DNA of 64,000 nt from Murimonas intestini (GCF_024622195.1 NZ_JANKBI010000002.1:372001-436000); one strand, 5' to 3'; positions 45,187 to 53,955 are shown, numbered from the stretch's first letter. Numbers and translations are program-made. The notes: a model not told the origin generated them from the sequence alone.

Positions 45187-45993
45187 GTGAAAGTAGCGGT
45201 TTCTTCTGAAATGATTCCTTATCTGCGGACCTGTGCGGATAAAATGACAGAGGCAAATGATATAAGGACAGCACTGGAAAAAATAAGTGCTGCCGGCTAC
45301 GAGGGGGTCATGCTGGATGTTTCAAAGACAAGACTTCCTGCAGTGCAGCAAAAGAAGTATTTAGAGGAGTGCCATCTACTGCCCGCCGGCCTTCTGGTGG
45401 ATGATTACAGTATGCTAAAAGAGACTGATAAACGGGAACAGCTCTTAAAAGACTGCCTGGAAATGGGATGTGAATATATCAGTTTCACCGGCCTTGACAG
45501 AGAAGCCCTTCTGGACGCTGGCCGTGTAAAAGAGATTTCCAATGTACTGGAAGGGGCCGCTGCTGCTGCAAAAGAGCAGGGGATCAGCCTGGCGCTGAGG
45601 GTAAAGGCAGCCTGCTTTATACGCAGGGAAGGCCAGCCTGTCATCGAAGAGATCCTGGCTCAGACAAATGCGCTTATGGTGGAGTGGAACACTTACGATA
45701 TGACAGTAGGGGGAGCGTATATTCTGGAATGGCTTGAAAAGACTAAAGACAGAACACTGTGTGTCCAGTTTGAAGATTACCAGATTGATGAGGAGTCTGA
45801 CACTACATTTTTGGAATGTACCCACCACATGCCATCCGGTACAGTTGGGAAAGGAAGCATTAACTGGAAAGCAGTCCTGAAAGCATGTGACGGCATACAG
45901 TGGGGCTGTGTGACAGCACGGAGACCTCAAAGTCCCATCTACAGATCAGCAGCTGATTCTCTGACATATCTGAAGGGGCAGATGGAAGTATAA
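45187..45993 (+). CDS. Third TIM barrel with lost metal ligands (possible pseudoenzyme)
   Basis: A 268-residue protein aligned with barrels 1 and 2 but degenerate at the active site. Where they have HNHAQE it has RVKAACF; where they have D-x-HW it has VEWNTYDM; and the VEQDQT segment is VTARRPQ. The surrounding VGKGSINW and GGAYILEWLEK are kept, so the fold is probably retained. The frame is intact and well translated (GGAGGAGG upstream), so it is not a broken gene; it may be a binding subunit of barrel 1 or 2. It ends the operon. Confidence 0.82.
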   Translation: MKVAVSSEMIPYLRTCADKMTEANDIRTALEKISAAGYEGVMLDVSKTRLPAVQQKKYLEECHLLPAGLLVDDYSMLKETDKREQLLKDCLEMGCEYISFTGLDREALLDAGRVKEISNVLEGAAAAAKEQGISLALRVKAACFIRREGQPVIEEILAQTNALMVEWNTYDMTVGGAYILEWLEKTKDRTLCVQFEDYQIDEESDTTFLECTHHMPSGTVGKGSINWKAVLKACDGIQWGCVTARRPQSPIYRSAADSLTYLKGQMEV

Positions 45994-45995
45994 TG

Positions 45996-46047
45996 ATAAT
46001 AACCTGATGTTTCGCAAGATCATATCTGCGTAACATCAGGTTATTAT
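45996..46047. terminator. Strong bidirectional terminator of the 16-gene operon
   Basis: ATAATAACCTGATGTT (45996-46011) and AACATCAGGTTATTAT (46032-46047) are a perfect 16 bp stem, with CGCA/TGCG extending it inside, then TTGTTTTAT on the plus strand. It separates the operon from the convergent amidase gene. Confidence 0.9.
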
Positions 46048-46085
46048 TTGTTTTATACTATGAAGCTTCTATATTGGGAAGTGCC

Positions 46086-46877
46086 TCAGCCGGTTATTAT
46101 GACAGCTGGAAAGCCGCATTTCTCCAGTTTTTCGCACATGGCAACAGCATTGTCCTTGTTTTGAAACGCACCTGCTTCGATTTTATACAGTCCGTCGATA
46201 AATGCAACATATACATCAAAACCAAGGGATTTCATCAAGGCAGCCTGTTCGTCTGCCGCAGCCTTTTCCTTATATGCTCCTGCCTGGACATAATAGGTGA
46301 TATCCGATCCGCCACCGCCGCTGCCACCGCCTAAATATCCCATAACTTTATTTTTAAATCCAGCCCAGGTAGTGTTGCCGTTGTCATAGACAAAAGGGTT
46401 GGGGCAGATTTTGGCGTTCACGTCATAGTGGCGGATCACATGGTTGATGTCTATATCCAGCTCCTCCATGAGATGGGCTGTCAGCCAAGCGGCAGACTCT
46501 ACAGTGGCATCCTCAAAATACCAGTCTCTGTCTGTGGCGTTCATTGTGTTGTGGTTTCTTTTATGTACGCACATCTCTATGCTGACAGAATTACTGTTCA
46601 GGGCCACCTGAAAATAGGGATGCGGCCCATCCCCCTGCAGGCCTCCGCCTATAGCCCAGGAATAGAAGTTCCTGTAATCATTTCCCTGCCATATATCACC
46701 GGCGAAGCCCACCCAGAAATCAGCAGATGCCCCAACATCGTTGTTTTTATAGTAGTCTGTATTTTCACGGGCATCCCCCAGCGCTCCCACATAGTGGATG
46801 ACGATCCATTGGAATTGTGAAGTTGAACGTCTGAGCGGGGTGTGATTTTGGTTCATTAGATTTTGATTTATCTGCAT
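46086..46877 (-). CDS. N-acetylmuramoyl-L-alanine amidase with SPOR domain (copy 1)
   Basis: A 263-residue protein with a type-2 (PGRP-like) zinc amidase domain, a glycine-serine linker (GGGSGGGG, about 185-192) and a C-terminal SPOR peptidoglycan-binding repeat (DITYYVQAGAYKEKAAADEQ). Zinc ligands are H28 (IVIHYVG), H150 (VIRHYDV) and C158 (KICPNP). There is no signal peptide, so it may be released by lysis, be phage-derived or leave the cell in another way. AAAGGAGG precedes the ATG. The neighbour at 47011 is a duplicate. Confidence 0.92.
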   Translation of the reverse strand: MQINQNLMNQNHTPLRRSTSQFQWIVIHYVGALGDARENTDYYKNNDVGASADFWVGFAGDIWQGNDYRNFYSWAIGGGLQGDGPHPYFQVALNSNSVSIEMCVHKRNHNTMNATDRDWYFEDATVESAAWLTAHLMEELDIDINHVIRHYDVNAKICPNPFVYDNGNTTWAGFKNKVMGYLGGGSGGGGSDITYYVQAGAYKEKAAADEQAALMKSLGFDVYVAFIDGLYKIEAGAFQNKDNAVAMCEKLEKCGFPAVIITG

Positions 46878-47010
46878 AATGGTATCCTCCTTTTGCTTTA
46901 TATTTCAAGTATAACAGGAACCATACCCAAAAAAATCAGTTATTCACCATAAATATGGGGTCATTCACAAAACAAAGATGGTTTATGAAGCTTTCATATT
47001 GAGAAGTACC

Positions 47011-47796
47011 TCAGCCGGTTGTTATTACAGCTGTAAAGCCGGTTTTTTTCAATTTTTCGCACATGGCGTCAGCTTTGTCTTTGTCCTTAAACGCCCCTGC
47101 TTCGATTTTATACAGATCGTCGGTAAATGCCACATCTACTTTAAAACCGAGAATTTTCATCAAGATAGCCTGTTCATTTGCTGTAGCTTTATCTTTATAT
47201 GCCCCTGCCTGTACATAGTAGGTAATATCCGGGCTGCCGTTGCCGCCGCCCAAATATCTCACAACTTTATCTTTAAATCCAGCCCAGGTAGTCTTATCGT
47301 TGTCGTAGACAAACGGGTTGGGGCAGATCTTAGCGTTCACGTCATAGTGACGGATCACATGGTCGATATCTACATTCAGTTCTTCCATAAGATGGGCAGT
47401 CAGCCATGCAGCCGACTCTACAGTAGCATCCTCAAAATACCAGTCTTTGTCCGTGTCATTCATTGTGTCCTGATTTCTTTTATGTACGCACATCTCTATG
47501 CTGACAGAATTAGTGTTCAGGGCCACCTGTAAATAGGGATGGGGCCCATCCCCCTGCACTCCTCCGCCTATAGACCAGGAATAGAAATTTCTGTAATCGT
47601 TCCCCTGCCATATATCACCGGCAAAGCCTACCCAGAAATCAGCAGATGCCCCCACATCGTTCTTTTTATAGTAGTCTGTAAGTTCACGGGCATCCTCCAG
47701 TTTATTTGCATGGTGGATGACGATCCATTGGAATTGTGAATTAGAACGTCTAAGCGGTGTGTGATTTTGGCGCATTAAGTTTTGATTTATCTGCAT
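47011..47796 (-). CDS. N-acetylmuramoyl-L-alanine amidase with SPOR domain (copy 2)
   Basis: A 261-residue duplicate of the next gene: same amidase domain (IVIHHANKLEDARELTDY, VIRHYDVNAKICPNP) and SPOR repeat, with a shorter linker (GGGNGSPD). Differences are mostly conservative, which suggests both copies are under selection. The zinc His after IVIH and the His-Cys pair are intact. Each copy has its own leader with the same sequence, so both may be expressed together from matching promoters; GTTATACTT in that leader on the minus strand is a possible -10. Confidence 0.92.
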   Translation of the reverse strand: MQINQNLMRQNHTPLRRSNSQFQWIVIHHANKLEDARELTDYYKKNDVGASADFWVGFAGDIWQGNDYRNFYSWSIGGGVQGDGPHPYLQVALNTNSVSIEMCVHKRNQDTMNDTDKDWYFEDATVESAAWLTAHLMEELNVDIDHVIRHYDVNAKICPNPFVYDNDKTTWAGFKDKVVRYLGGGNGSPDITYYVQAGAYKDKATANEQAILMKILGFKVDVAFTDDLYKIEAGAFKDKDKADAMCEKLKKTGFTAVITTG

Positions 47797-47910
47797 AATG
47801 GTATCCTCCTTTTAATTTACATTTCAAGTATAACAGGAACCATACCCCAAAAAAATCAGTTATTCACCATAAATATGGGGTCATTCACAAAACAAAAAGG
47901 TTTTTGGCAG

Positions 47911-48435
47911 TTATTGCTGCTTCATGCAGTACTCTTTTATGATATCACGGAATATTTCCACATGTATCTGTTCGTCTTCCACGATCCGCTTCAGGTTATC
48001 AATGATATTCTCATCCTGGATGGCGGCCATCTGGCGCTCATATTTTTCAATGGCTGCAAGCTCGTTGTGCAGCACATTTTCCATTATTGCAGGAAGGGCA
48101 GTGGGATATTTGTTGTAGCCTGGCGTCCAGTAAAGCCGGCTGCGGCCGCGCTGGGTCCAGAGCCTTGGATTTCCTCCCAGCTGCAGGGTGAGCTGTCCGA
48201 ATATGTTCAGATGATGCATCTCAACAATGCTGATCTTGTGAAAAATATAAGAGATTTCCTCATAACTGTGTGTAATAAGGTTATTATAGATATAGCTGGA
48301 GACAGCTGTCATCTCTGAGTTGGCTCCGCCCATATTGTCCTGCATCCAGCTGGCATAGACGTTATTTTGACAGGCAGGTGCGATTTCTGGGTATGGAGAA
48401 GATGAGGCAAAAGACATATCCTGGATATTCAACAT
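47911..48435 (-). CDS. Ferritin-like di-iron protein (rubrerythrin/catalase superfamily)
   Basis: A 174-residue four-helix protein. Metal-binding pattern: SEMTAVSSYIYNN, EISYIFHKISIVEMHHLNIF (E-x2-H), NELAAIEKYERQM and VEDEQIHVEIFRDI (E-x2-H), which fits a di-iron or di-manganese site. The first 35 residues are less conserved. It is likely involved in peroxide or iron handling; a spore-coat CotJC-type role is an alternative. GGAGGAAATCC precedes the ATG on the minus strand. Confidence 0.72.
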   Translation of the reverse strand: MLNIQDMSFASSSPYPEIAPACQNNVYASWMQDNMGGANSEMTAVSSYIYNNLITHSYEEISYIFHKISIVEMHHLNIFGQLTLQLGGNPRLWTQRGRSRLYWTPGYNKYPTALPAIMENVLHNELAAIEKYERQMAAIQDENIIDNLKRIVEDEQIHVEIFRDIIKEYCMKQQ

Positions 48436-48503
48436 GGATTTCCTCCCAAAAGGGTTTTATGGTAAATTTTATGTCCGCAGCTGAAATAATATGAACTGCC
48501 CCG

Positions 48504-48532
48504 TTGTCAATTTCCATATTTTATGCTATGAT
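48504..48532 (+). promoter_or_regulatory. Promoter of glnS
   Basis: TTGTCA (48504-48509) and TATGAT (48527-48532) with a 17 bp spacer; about 75 nt leader with no T-box features seen. Confidence 0.7.
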
Positions 48533-48610
48533 GGAATATCACATAAAGCAGCTGACATGGCTGAATTAGCAGTTATGGGCAGCTATTATAAAAGTTAACT
48601 GGAGGGTATC

Positions 48611-50281
48611 ATGGAAAAGGAGATTATTTCCAAGAATTTTATTGAGCAGATCATTGAGAAGGATCTGGCAGAGGGCCATTGCGATACGGTGCATACACGT
48701 TTCCCGCCTGAACCGAACGGATATCTGCATATAGGGCACGCCAAATCTATACTGCTGAATTACGGGCTGGCACAGAAATACAACGGCACTTTTAATCTGC
48801 GCTTTGATGACACAAACCCGACAAAGGAAAAAGTAGAGTTTGTAGAGTCTATTAAGAAGGATATTGAATGGCTGGGCGCTGACTGGGAGGACAGGCTCTT
48901 CTTTGCATCCGACTATTTTGAACAGATGTATGAGGCAGCTGTAAAGCTGATCAAAAAGGGAAAGGCATATGTCTGTGACCTGCTCCCGGAAGAGATCAGA
49001 GAATACCGCGGGACCCTTACTGAACCGGGAAAGGACAGCCCCTGCAGAAACAGAAGCATTGAAGAGAATTTAGAGCTTTTTGAGAACATGAAAAATGGTG
49101 TATATAAAGATGGGGAGAAGGTACTTCGCGCCAGGATAGATATGTCTTCCCCGAATATTAATATGCGTGACCCGATCATCTACAGGGTGGCTCATATGAA
49201 CCATCACAGGACCGGCGATACATGGTGCATATATCCCATGTATGATTTTGCCCATCCTATCGAGGACGCAATTGAAGGCATCACACACTCTATCTGCACA
49301 CTGGAATTTGAAGACCACAGGCCTCTATATGACTGGGTAGTCAGGGAACTGGAATATGAGATGCCGCCAAAACAGATAGAATTTGCCAAGCTTTATCTGA
49401 CAAATGTAGTCACAGGAAAACGTTATATTAAAAGGCTGGTAGAAGAAGGCATCGTGGATGGCTGGGATGACCCCAGGCTGGTTTCAATAGCAGCTCTGCG
49501 CCGCAGAGGTTTTACACCGGAATCGATCAAGATGTTTGTGGAGCTGTGCGGAGTGAGTAAAAGCCAGAGTTCCGTTGACTATGCTATGCTGGAATACTGC
49601 ATCAGGGAAGACTTAAAGCTGAAACGCCCGCGTATGATGGCAGTACTTGATCCTGTAAAGCTGATCATTGACAATTATCCGGAAGATGAGATGGAATATC
49701 TGGATATTGATAATAATCTTGAGAATGAAAGCCTGGGTACGCGTAAAGTTCCTTTTGGAAGAGAGCTCTATATTGACAGGGAAGATTTTATGGAGAATCC
49801 TCCTAAAAAATATTTCAGGCTCTTCCCGGGAAATGAGGTCCGCCTTATGGGCGCATACTTTGTAAAATGTGTCAGCTACGAAAAGGATGAGGACGGAAAA
49901 GTGACAGAGATCCACTGCACCTATGATCCTGAGACAAAATGCGGTTCAGGTTTTGCAGGGCGCAAGGTAAAAGGAACCATCCACTGGGTGGCTGCCAAAA
50001 CGGCTGTCAAGGCAGAAGTACGCCTTTACGAAAATATTATTGATGAAGAAAAAGGTGTCTATAATGAGGACGGCAGCCTGAATCTGAATCCGAATTCTCT
50101 GACTGTTTTAAAGGACTGCTATCTGGAACCGAATTTTTCAGATGCCAAAGCATATGAAAGTTTCCAGTTTGTCCGTCAGGGCTTTTTCTGTGTAGATGCC
50201 AGGGATTCCAGACCGGATGCCCTTGTATTTAACAGGATAGTTTCATTAAAGAGTTCCTTTAAACTGCCTAAGGCTGAGTAG
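48611..50281 (+). CDS. glnS: Glutaminyl-tRNA synthetase
   Basis: A 556-residue class I synthetase that charges tRNA-Gln. The HIGH motif region is FPPEPNGYLHIGHAKSI near residue 34, RFDDTNPTKEK follows, and WDDPRLVSIAALRRRG and REDLKLKRPRMMAVLDPVKL mark the anticodon-binding half. The KMSKS-type loop reads NVVTGKRYI where E. coli has TVMSKRKL: the lysine is kept but Met-Ser is replaced. GGAGGG precedes the ATG. It is followed 32 bp later by a MocR-type regulator. Confidence 0.96.
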   Translation: MEKEIISKNFIEQIIEKDLAEGHCDTVHTRFPPEPNGYLHIGHAKSILLNYGLAQKYNGTFNLRFDDTNPTKEKVEFVESIKKDIEWLGADWEDRLFFASDYFEQMYEAAVKLIKKGKAYVCDLLPEEIREYRGTLTEPGKDSPCRNRSIEENLELFENMKNGVYKDGEKVLRARIDMSSPNINMRDPIIYRVAHMNHHRTGDTWCIYPMYDFAHPIEDAIEGITHSICTLEFEDHRPLYDWVVRELEYEMPPKQIEFAKLYLTNVVTGKRYIKRLVEEGIVDGWDDPRLVSIAALRRRGFTPESIKMFVELCGVSKSQSSVDYAMLEYCIREDLKLKRPRMMAVLDPVKLIIDNYPEDEMEYLDIDNNLENESLGTRKVPFGRELYIDREDFMENPPKKYFRLFPGNEVRLMGAYFVKCVSYEKDEDGKVTEIHCTYDPETKCGSGFAGRKVKGTIHWVAAKTAVKAEVRLYENIIDEEKGVYNEDGSLNLNPNSLTVLKDCYLEPNFSDAKAYESFQFVRQGFFCVDARDSRPDALVFNRIVSLKSSFKLPKAE

Positions 50282-50313
50282 CTTAGCGTATGGGTCAATA
50301 TCAGAGGTAAAAG

Positions 50314-51768
50314 ATGACAGAACTTACGATCAGCCTGGATACAAAGAGTTCCAGGCCTCTGTATGAACAGATATATGCATATATAAAGGAAGAGATACAA
50401 GCAGGAGGGCTGCCTTTTAAAGAAAGGCTGCCCTCTTCCAGAAATCTGGCTAAGTATCTGCAGGTAAGCAGGAGCACGGTGGATCTGGCCTATGAGCAGC
50501 TCCTCTCAGAAGGTTATATTGAATCAATTCCATGCAGGGGGTATTTTGTAAGTGAACTGGATGGGCTTTGCTTTCTGAAGCAGGAGACAGAAGAGGAAAA
50601 GGAAGATAAAGAGGAAGAAAACTCCAGGTATGACTATGATTTTTCACCGTATGGCATAGATGTGGCCAGTTTTCCCCAGAGTGCATGGAGAAAAGTGTCT
50701 AAGTCCATCCTGTCTGAGGAAAACCATGATTATTTCCAGCTGGGCGATCCAAACGGGGAGATATTGCTGCGCAGGACGATAGCAGAGTATCTCCACCAGG
50801 CCAGGGGGGTCAACTGTACTGCCTCACAGGTGATCGTCGGGGCAGGAAATGACTATCTGCTTATGCTTCTGTGTACCATCTGCGGCAGGGAGTATAAGAT
50901 AGCCATGGAAAATCCTACTTACATGAAGGCCTACAGGGTTCTGAAGATGCTCTCAAAGGAAATGGTGACGATCCCCATGGACCAGGAGGGGATGAAGGTG
51001 GATGCGCTGGAGAAGTCCGGGGCGGAGATGGCATACGTGATGCCGTCACACCAGTATCCGTTGGGTACTGTCATGCCGATCAGACGCAGGATGGAGCTGC
51101 TGCGCTGGGCTGTGAAAAAGGAAGGGCGGTACATCATCGAGGATGACTATGACAGTGAATTCCGTTATAAAGGAAAGCCGATCCCAAGCCTTCAGGGGTA
51201 TGATAATGCGGGAAAGGTAGTTTATATAGGAACATTTTCCAGATCTATCGCGCCGTCTATCCGTATCAGCTATATGGTGCTGCCCCACAGTCTTCTGGAA
51301 CTGTATCAGAGAAGAGGCGCACTGTTCTCATCAACTGTCTCCAGGGTGGATCAGATGATCATAACGAGATTTCTGAAAGAAGGTCATTTTGAACGCCATC
51401 TCAACAGAATGAGGGCTGTCTACAAAGGACGGCATGACCTGCTTCTGGAATGCCTGAAGCAGAATGGCATCCTTGACATCTGCCGTGTGTCAGGCGAAAA
51501 TGCAGGAGTTCATATTCTTCTGGAATTTGTAAATGGAATGGGGGAACAGAAAGCCATAGACCAAGCAGCAAATGAAGGTGTAAGAGTCTACGGTCTGTCA
51601 GATTACTGTGTGGATATCCCGGAAGATATACGGGAAAAGACGACTGTCAGTGAGGGAGGAGCGCTGCCCGGCATACAGGCCACAGTGATGCTGGGTTATG
51701 CAAATATGAAGGAAGAAGAAATAGAGGAAGCTGTCAGAAGACTTGGCAGGGCATGGCACAGCCTATAA
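50314..51768 (+). CDS. MocR/PdxR-type regulator (GntR + aminotransferase-like domain)
   Basis: A 484-residue regulator: a GntR winged helix (about 1-80; PSSRNLAKYLQVSRSTVDLA), a linker rich in Glu/Lys (about 87-100) and a fold type I aminotransferase-like domain (EDDYDSEFRY holds the cofactor Asp region). The usual PLP lysine in GTFSK is arginine here: GTFSRSIAPSIRISY at about 309-323. PLP may thus bind non-covalently or not at all. GAGGTAAAAG precedes the ATG, close behind glnS. Confidence 0.88.
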   Translation: MTELTISLDTKSSRPLYEQIYAYIKEEIQAGGLPFKERLPSSRNLAKYLQVSRSTVDLAYEQLLSEGYIESIPCRGYFVSELDGLCFLKQETEEEKEDKEEENSRYDYDFSPYGIDVASFPQSAWRKVSKSILSEENHDYFQLGDPNGEILLRRTIAEYLHQARGVNCTASQVIVGAGNDYLLMLLCTICGREYKIAMENPTYMKAYRVLKMLSKEMVTIPMDQEGMKVDALEKSGAEMAYVMPSHQYPLGTVMPIRRRMELLRWAVKKEGRYIIEDDYDSEFRYKGKPIPSLQGYDNAGKVVYIGTFSRSIAPSIRISYMVLPHSLLELYQRRGALFSSTVSRVDQMIITRFLKEGHFERHLNRMRAVYKGRHDLLLECLKQNGILDICRVSGENAGVHILLEFVNGMGEQKAIDQAANEGVRVYGLSDYCVDIPEDIREKTTVSEGGALPGIQATVMLGYANMKEEEIEEAVRRLGRAWHSL

Positions 51769-51775
51769 AATTAAT

Positions 51776-51819
51776 ACAGGCTGCCGCATGAGGGATTTCA
51801 TCTTGCGGCAGCCTGTTTT
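51776..51819. terminator. Terminator between MocR gene and the OYE-like gene
   Basis: ACAGGCTGCCGCA (51776-51788) and TGCGGCAGCCTGT (51804-51816) form a perfect 13 bp stem followed by TTTTA; preceded by AAAATTAAT on the other side, so it can act in both directions. Confidence 0.88.
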
Positions 51820-51897
51820 AGACATTTTACCTTTTGGTCCATATCAGCGTACACGGGTGCTCCGCAGCCAAAACCGCTGGTGCTTCAGAGTTGTCCC

Positions 51898-53874
51898 TTA
51901 CAGACTAAGTCCGCAGTAATATCCCTGTGATACAGCGGTTGCAATGGAGTCAGGCTGTACACTGTCACCTGCATTGTACACTTCATCTATTTTGCCCTTT
52001 AATTCTTCGTAAAGAGATGCATCAGCCCGGTCACCTACGGCGGCGATGACGGTATCGGCAGGTATAGTGTGTGCCTGGCCGTCAGCATCCAGATAAGTCA
52101 CAGAAGTATCTGTGATCTCCTGACAGCGGCAGGAGGTATATAATTCTACATTCAGTCCCTTCAGATGTCCCATCAGTATGGTGCGGGCCACATTCACCAT
52201 TTTTCCGGCCATAGTATCCAGCATTTCAATAACAGTCACCTTTTTGCCCTTTTCGGCCAGATACTCAGCTGTCTCACATCCTACTACACCGCCTCCTATA
52301 ATGACGATCCGGTCACCGGATTCTCTGCCGGTGAGTATCTCTTTTGCAGACACTGTCTTGTCAAAGCCGGGAATAGGAAGTACAGGAGGCTTTACACCTG
52401 TTGCACAGACAACAGCATCTGGTTTCATCCGGAGAATATCCTGGGCTGTCAGTGTACTGCCAAGATGAACATCAACATGATTCAATTCCAGCTGACGTTC
52501 CAGATATGGGATCAGCGGGATCATATTTTCTTTGTGGGGAGGAGCCACTGCGTAGAACATCTGGCCGCCGATTCTGTCACCCCGCTCATACAATGAGACG
52601 TGGTGGCCGCGTTTTGCAGCTATTCTGGCAGCTTCCACTCCTGCCACACCGCCGCCTGCAACTACCACATTTTTTGGAGTTTCTGCCATGGGGATCGTAT
52701 AGTCATTATCATCATGCCCCAGGACAGCATTTCCTGAGCATCTGGCACATTCACCGTCCTGAAGCTGAGAATCGATGCATACTCCGCAGCCCAGACAGGG
52801 ACGTATCTCGTCCTCACGGCCCTGATCTATGAGATTTACAAGGTCTGGCTGTACTAATACTCCTTTTCCGATAAAGATAAAGTCACACTGTCCGGATGTC
52901 AGTGCCGCCTCCGCTACATTGGGATCCTGAGCCCGTCCTCCGCCTATCATTTTGATCGTGGCGGGTGAGCCTGTCATCTGCTGGATTCCCATCTTTAAAG
53001 CCATGCACAGCCCGACAGCCTGCCCTTTTGGTGACGCTGTATCCGGCATATCCTCCATTGATGCCTCTTTCTTCCAGGTACCTGCAAGAACCTCCAGGGC
53101 ATCCACGCCTTCATCCTGAAAGCGTTTTGCATAATACATGCCATCCTGCATTGTAATACCTGCATCTTCCCCCTGTTCAACTGCACTGAGCTTTACTGCG
53201 ATCGTAAAATCATCACCGCAGAGCTCACGTATCCTGCGTATGATATTCAGATGGAAGCGCACCCGGTTTTCCGGATTTCCGCCATATTCGTCTGTCCGGA
53301 CATTTGCAGTGGAAGAGAGGAACTGTTCCCCCAGATAATAACCCACACTATGTATCTCTACTCCGTCAAAGCCTGATTTTTTGGCGCGCAGTGCAGCCTG
53401 TGCATATTTTTCTTCAATTGCGTGTATCTCATCAATTGTGAGCGCCCTGGGTTCTTCATTGCTCAGCCCCATCATAAAGGAATAAGGCATGGCTACGGCG
53501 CTGGGGCCGACTGGCTGGCTGCCGGTGATAGCCCTTCTGGCGCCGCGTCCTGTGTGGCTGATCTGCAGCAGGCACTTTGCTCCATTTTCATGTATTGCTT
53601 CAGCCAGCTTCGTCATTCCGGGAATATATTTATCGTCATCGATTACCAGCATTCTGGAAGTATTCAGTCCCAGCGGTGTATCAACACATGTCACCTCCAC
53701 CATGATAAGGCCGATACCGCCTTTGGCACGTTCAGCATAGTGATTGATAACAGCCGGGCTTACATGTCCATGATCTGACTGGCTCATACCCATTGCACAC
53801 ATGACTGTCTTGTTCCTGATCTCCAGGCTGCCGATTTTTCCTGGCGACAGCAGAGTTGGATAATTTGTGTTCAT
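51898..53874 (-). CDS. Old yellow enzyme/2,4-dienoyl-CoA reductase-type flavin oxidoreductase
   Basis: A 658-residue FMN/4Fe-4S/FAD enzyme of the enoate reductase class, like FadH, BaiCD and BaiH. Residues 1-360 form the FMN barrel (LLSPGKIGSLEIRNKTVMCA; ILQISHTGRGARR; GVEIHSVGYYLGEQF), the cluster ligands are in RPCLGCGVCIDSQ and ECARCSGN, and the C-terminal half binds FAD and NAD(P)H (VVVAGGGVAGVEAARIAAKR; IVIIGGGVVGCETAEYLAEK). The start at 53874 follows AAGGAGGG; the frame is open further upstream. The likely task is reduction of an activated C=C bond in a gut metabolite; a steroid substrate is only one option. Confidence 0.92.
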   Translation of the reverse strand: MNTNYPTLLSPGKIGSLEIRNKTVMCAMGMSQSDHGHVSPAVINHYAERAKGGIGLIMVEVTCVDTPLGLNTSRMLVIDDDKYIPGMTKLAEAIHENGAKCLLQISHTGRGARRAITGSQPVGPSAVAMPYSFMMGLSNEEPRALTIDEIHAIEEKYAQAALRAKKSGFDGVEIHSVGYYLGEQFLSSTANVRTDEYGGNPENRVRFHLNIIRRIRELCGDDFTIAVKLSAVEQGEDAGITMQDGMYYAKRFQDEGVDALEVLAGTWKKEASMEDMPDTASPKGQAVGLCMALKMGIQQMTGSPATIKMIGGGRAQDPNVAEAALTSGQCDFIFIGKGVLVQPDLVNLIDQGREDEIRPCLGCGVCIDSQLQDGECARCSGNAVLGHDDNDYTIPMAETPKNVVVAGGGVAGVEAARIAAKRGHHVSLYERGDRIGGQMFYAVAPPHKENMIPLIPYLERQLELNHVDVHLGSTLTAQDILRMKPDAVVCATGVKPPVLPIPGFDKTVSAKEILTGRESGDRIVIIGGGVVGCETAEYLAEKGKKVTVIEMLDTMAGKMVNVARTILMGHLKGLNVELYTSCRCQEITDTSVTYLDADGQAHTIPADTVIAAVGDRADASLYEELKGKIDEVYNAGDSVQPDSIATAVSQGYYCGLSL

Positions 53875-53908
53875 AAAAACCCTCCTTAGTGAATTGAAAT
53901 CATAAAAT

Positions 53909-53921
53909 GAATTAGATTCAC
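53909..53921. promoter_or_regulatory. Candidate TetR operator overlapping the OYE-gene start
   Basis: TGAATTAGATTCA is a 5 bp inverted repeat with a 3 bp spacer located at the predicted start of transcription of the OYE-like gene; AGTGAAT (53889-53895) and ATTCACT (53916-53922) make a wider inverted pair. The divergent TetR protein is the likely binder. Confidence 0.55.
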
Positions 53922-53926
53922 TTTTT

Positions 53927-53955
53927 ATAGTACGGGATTTTTTGGGAAAAGTCAA
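53927..53955 (-). promoter_or_regulatory. Promoter of the OYE-like gene
   Basis: On the minus strand TTGACT (53955-53950) and TACTAT (53932-53927) have a 17 bp spacer; the start would be near 53920, inside the candidate operator. Confidence 0.7.

Larger units (their letters stand above)
46060..47896. repeat. Tandem duplication of about 0.92 kb
   Basis: Two copies, 46060-46976 and 46985-47896, each hold an amidase-SPOR gene, its downstream end (ATGAAGCTT... CCTCAGCCGG) and about 95 bp of upstream sequence. The upstream parts are almost identical from AATATGGGGTCATTCAC to the CAAGTATAAC region, with changes mainly near the ribosome site, so they are more conserved than the coding parts. Confidence 0.85.

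Noticed and set aside
46878..46976. Sporulation sigma-factor promoter before the amidase genes
   Set aside because: GTGAATAAC resembles a sigma-G -35, but no matching -10 lies at a proper distance, so no call was made.
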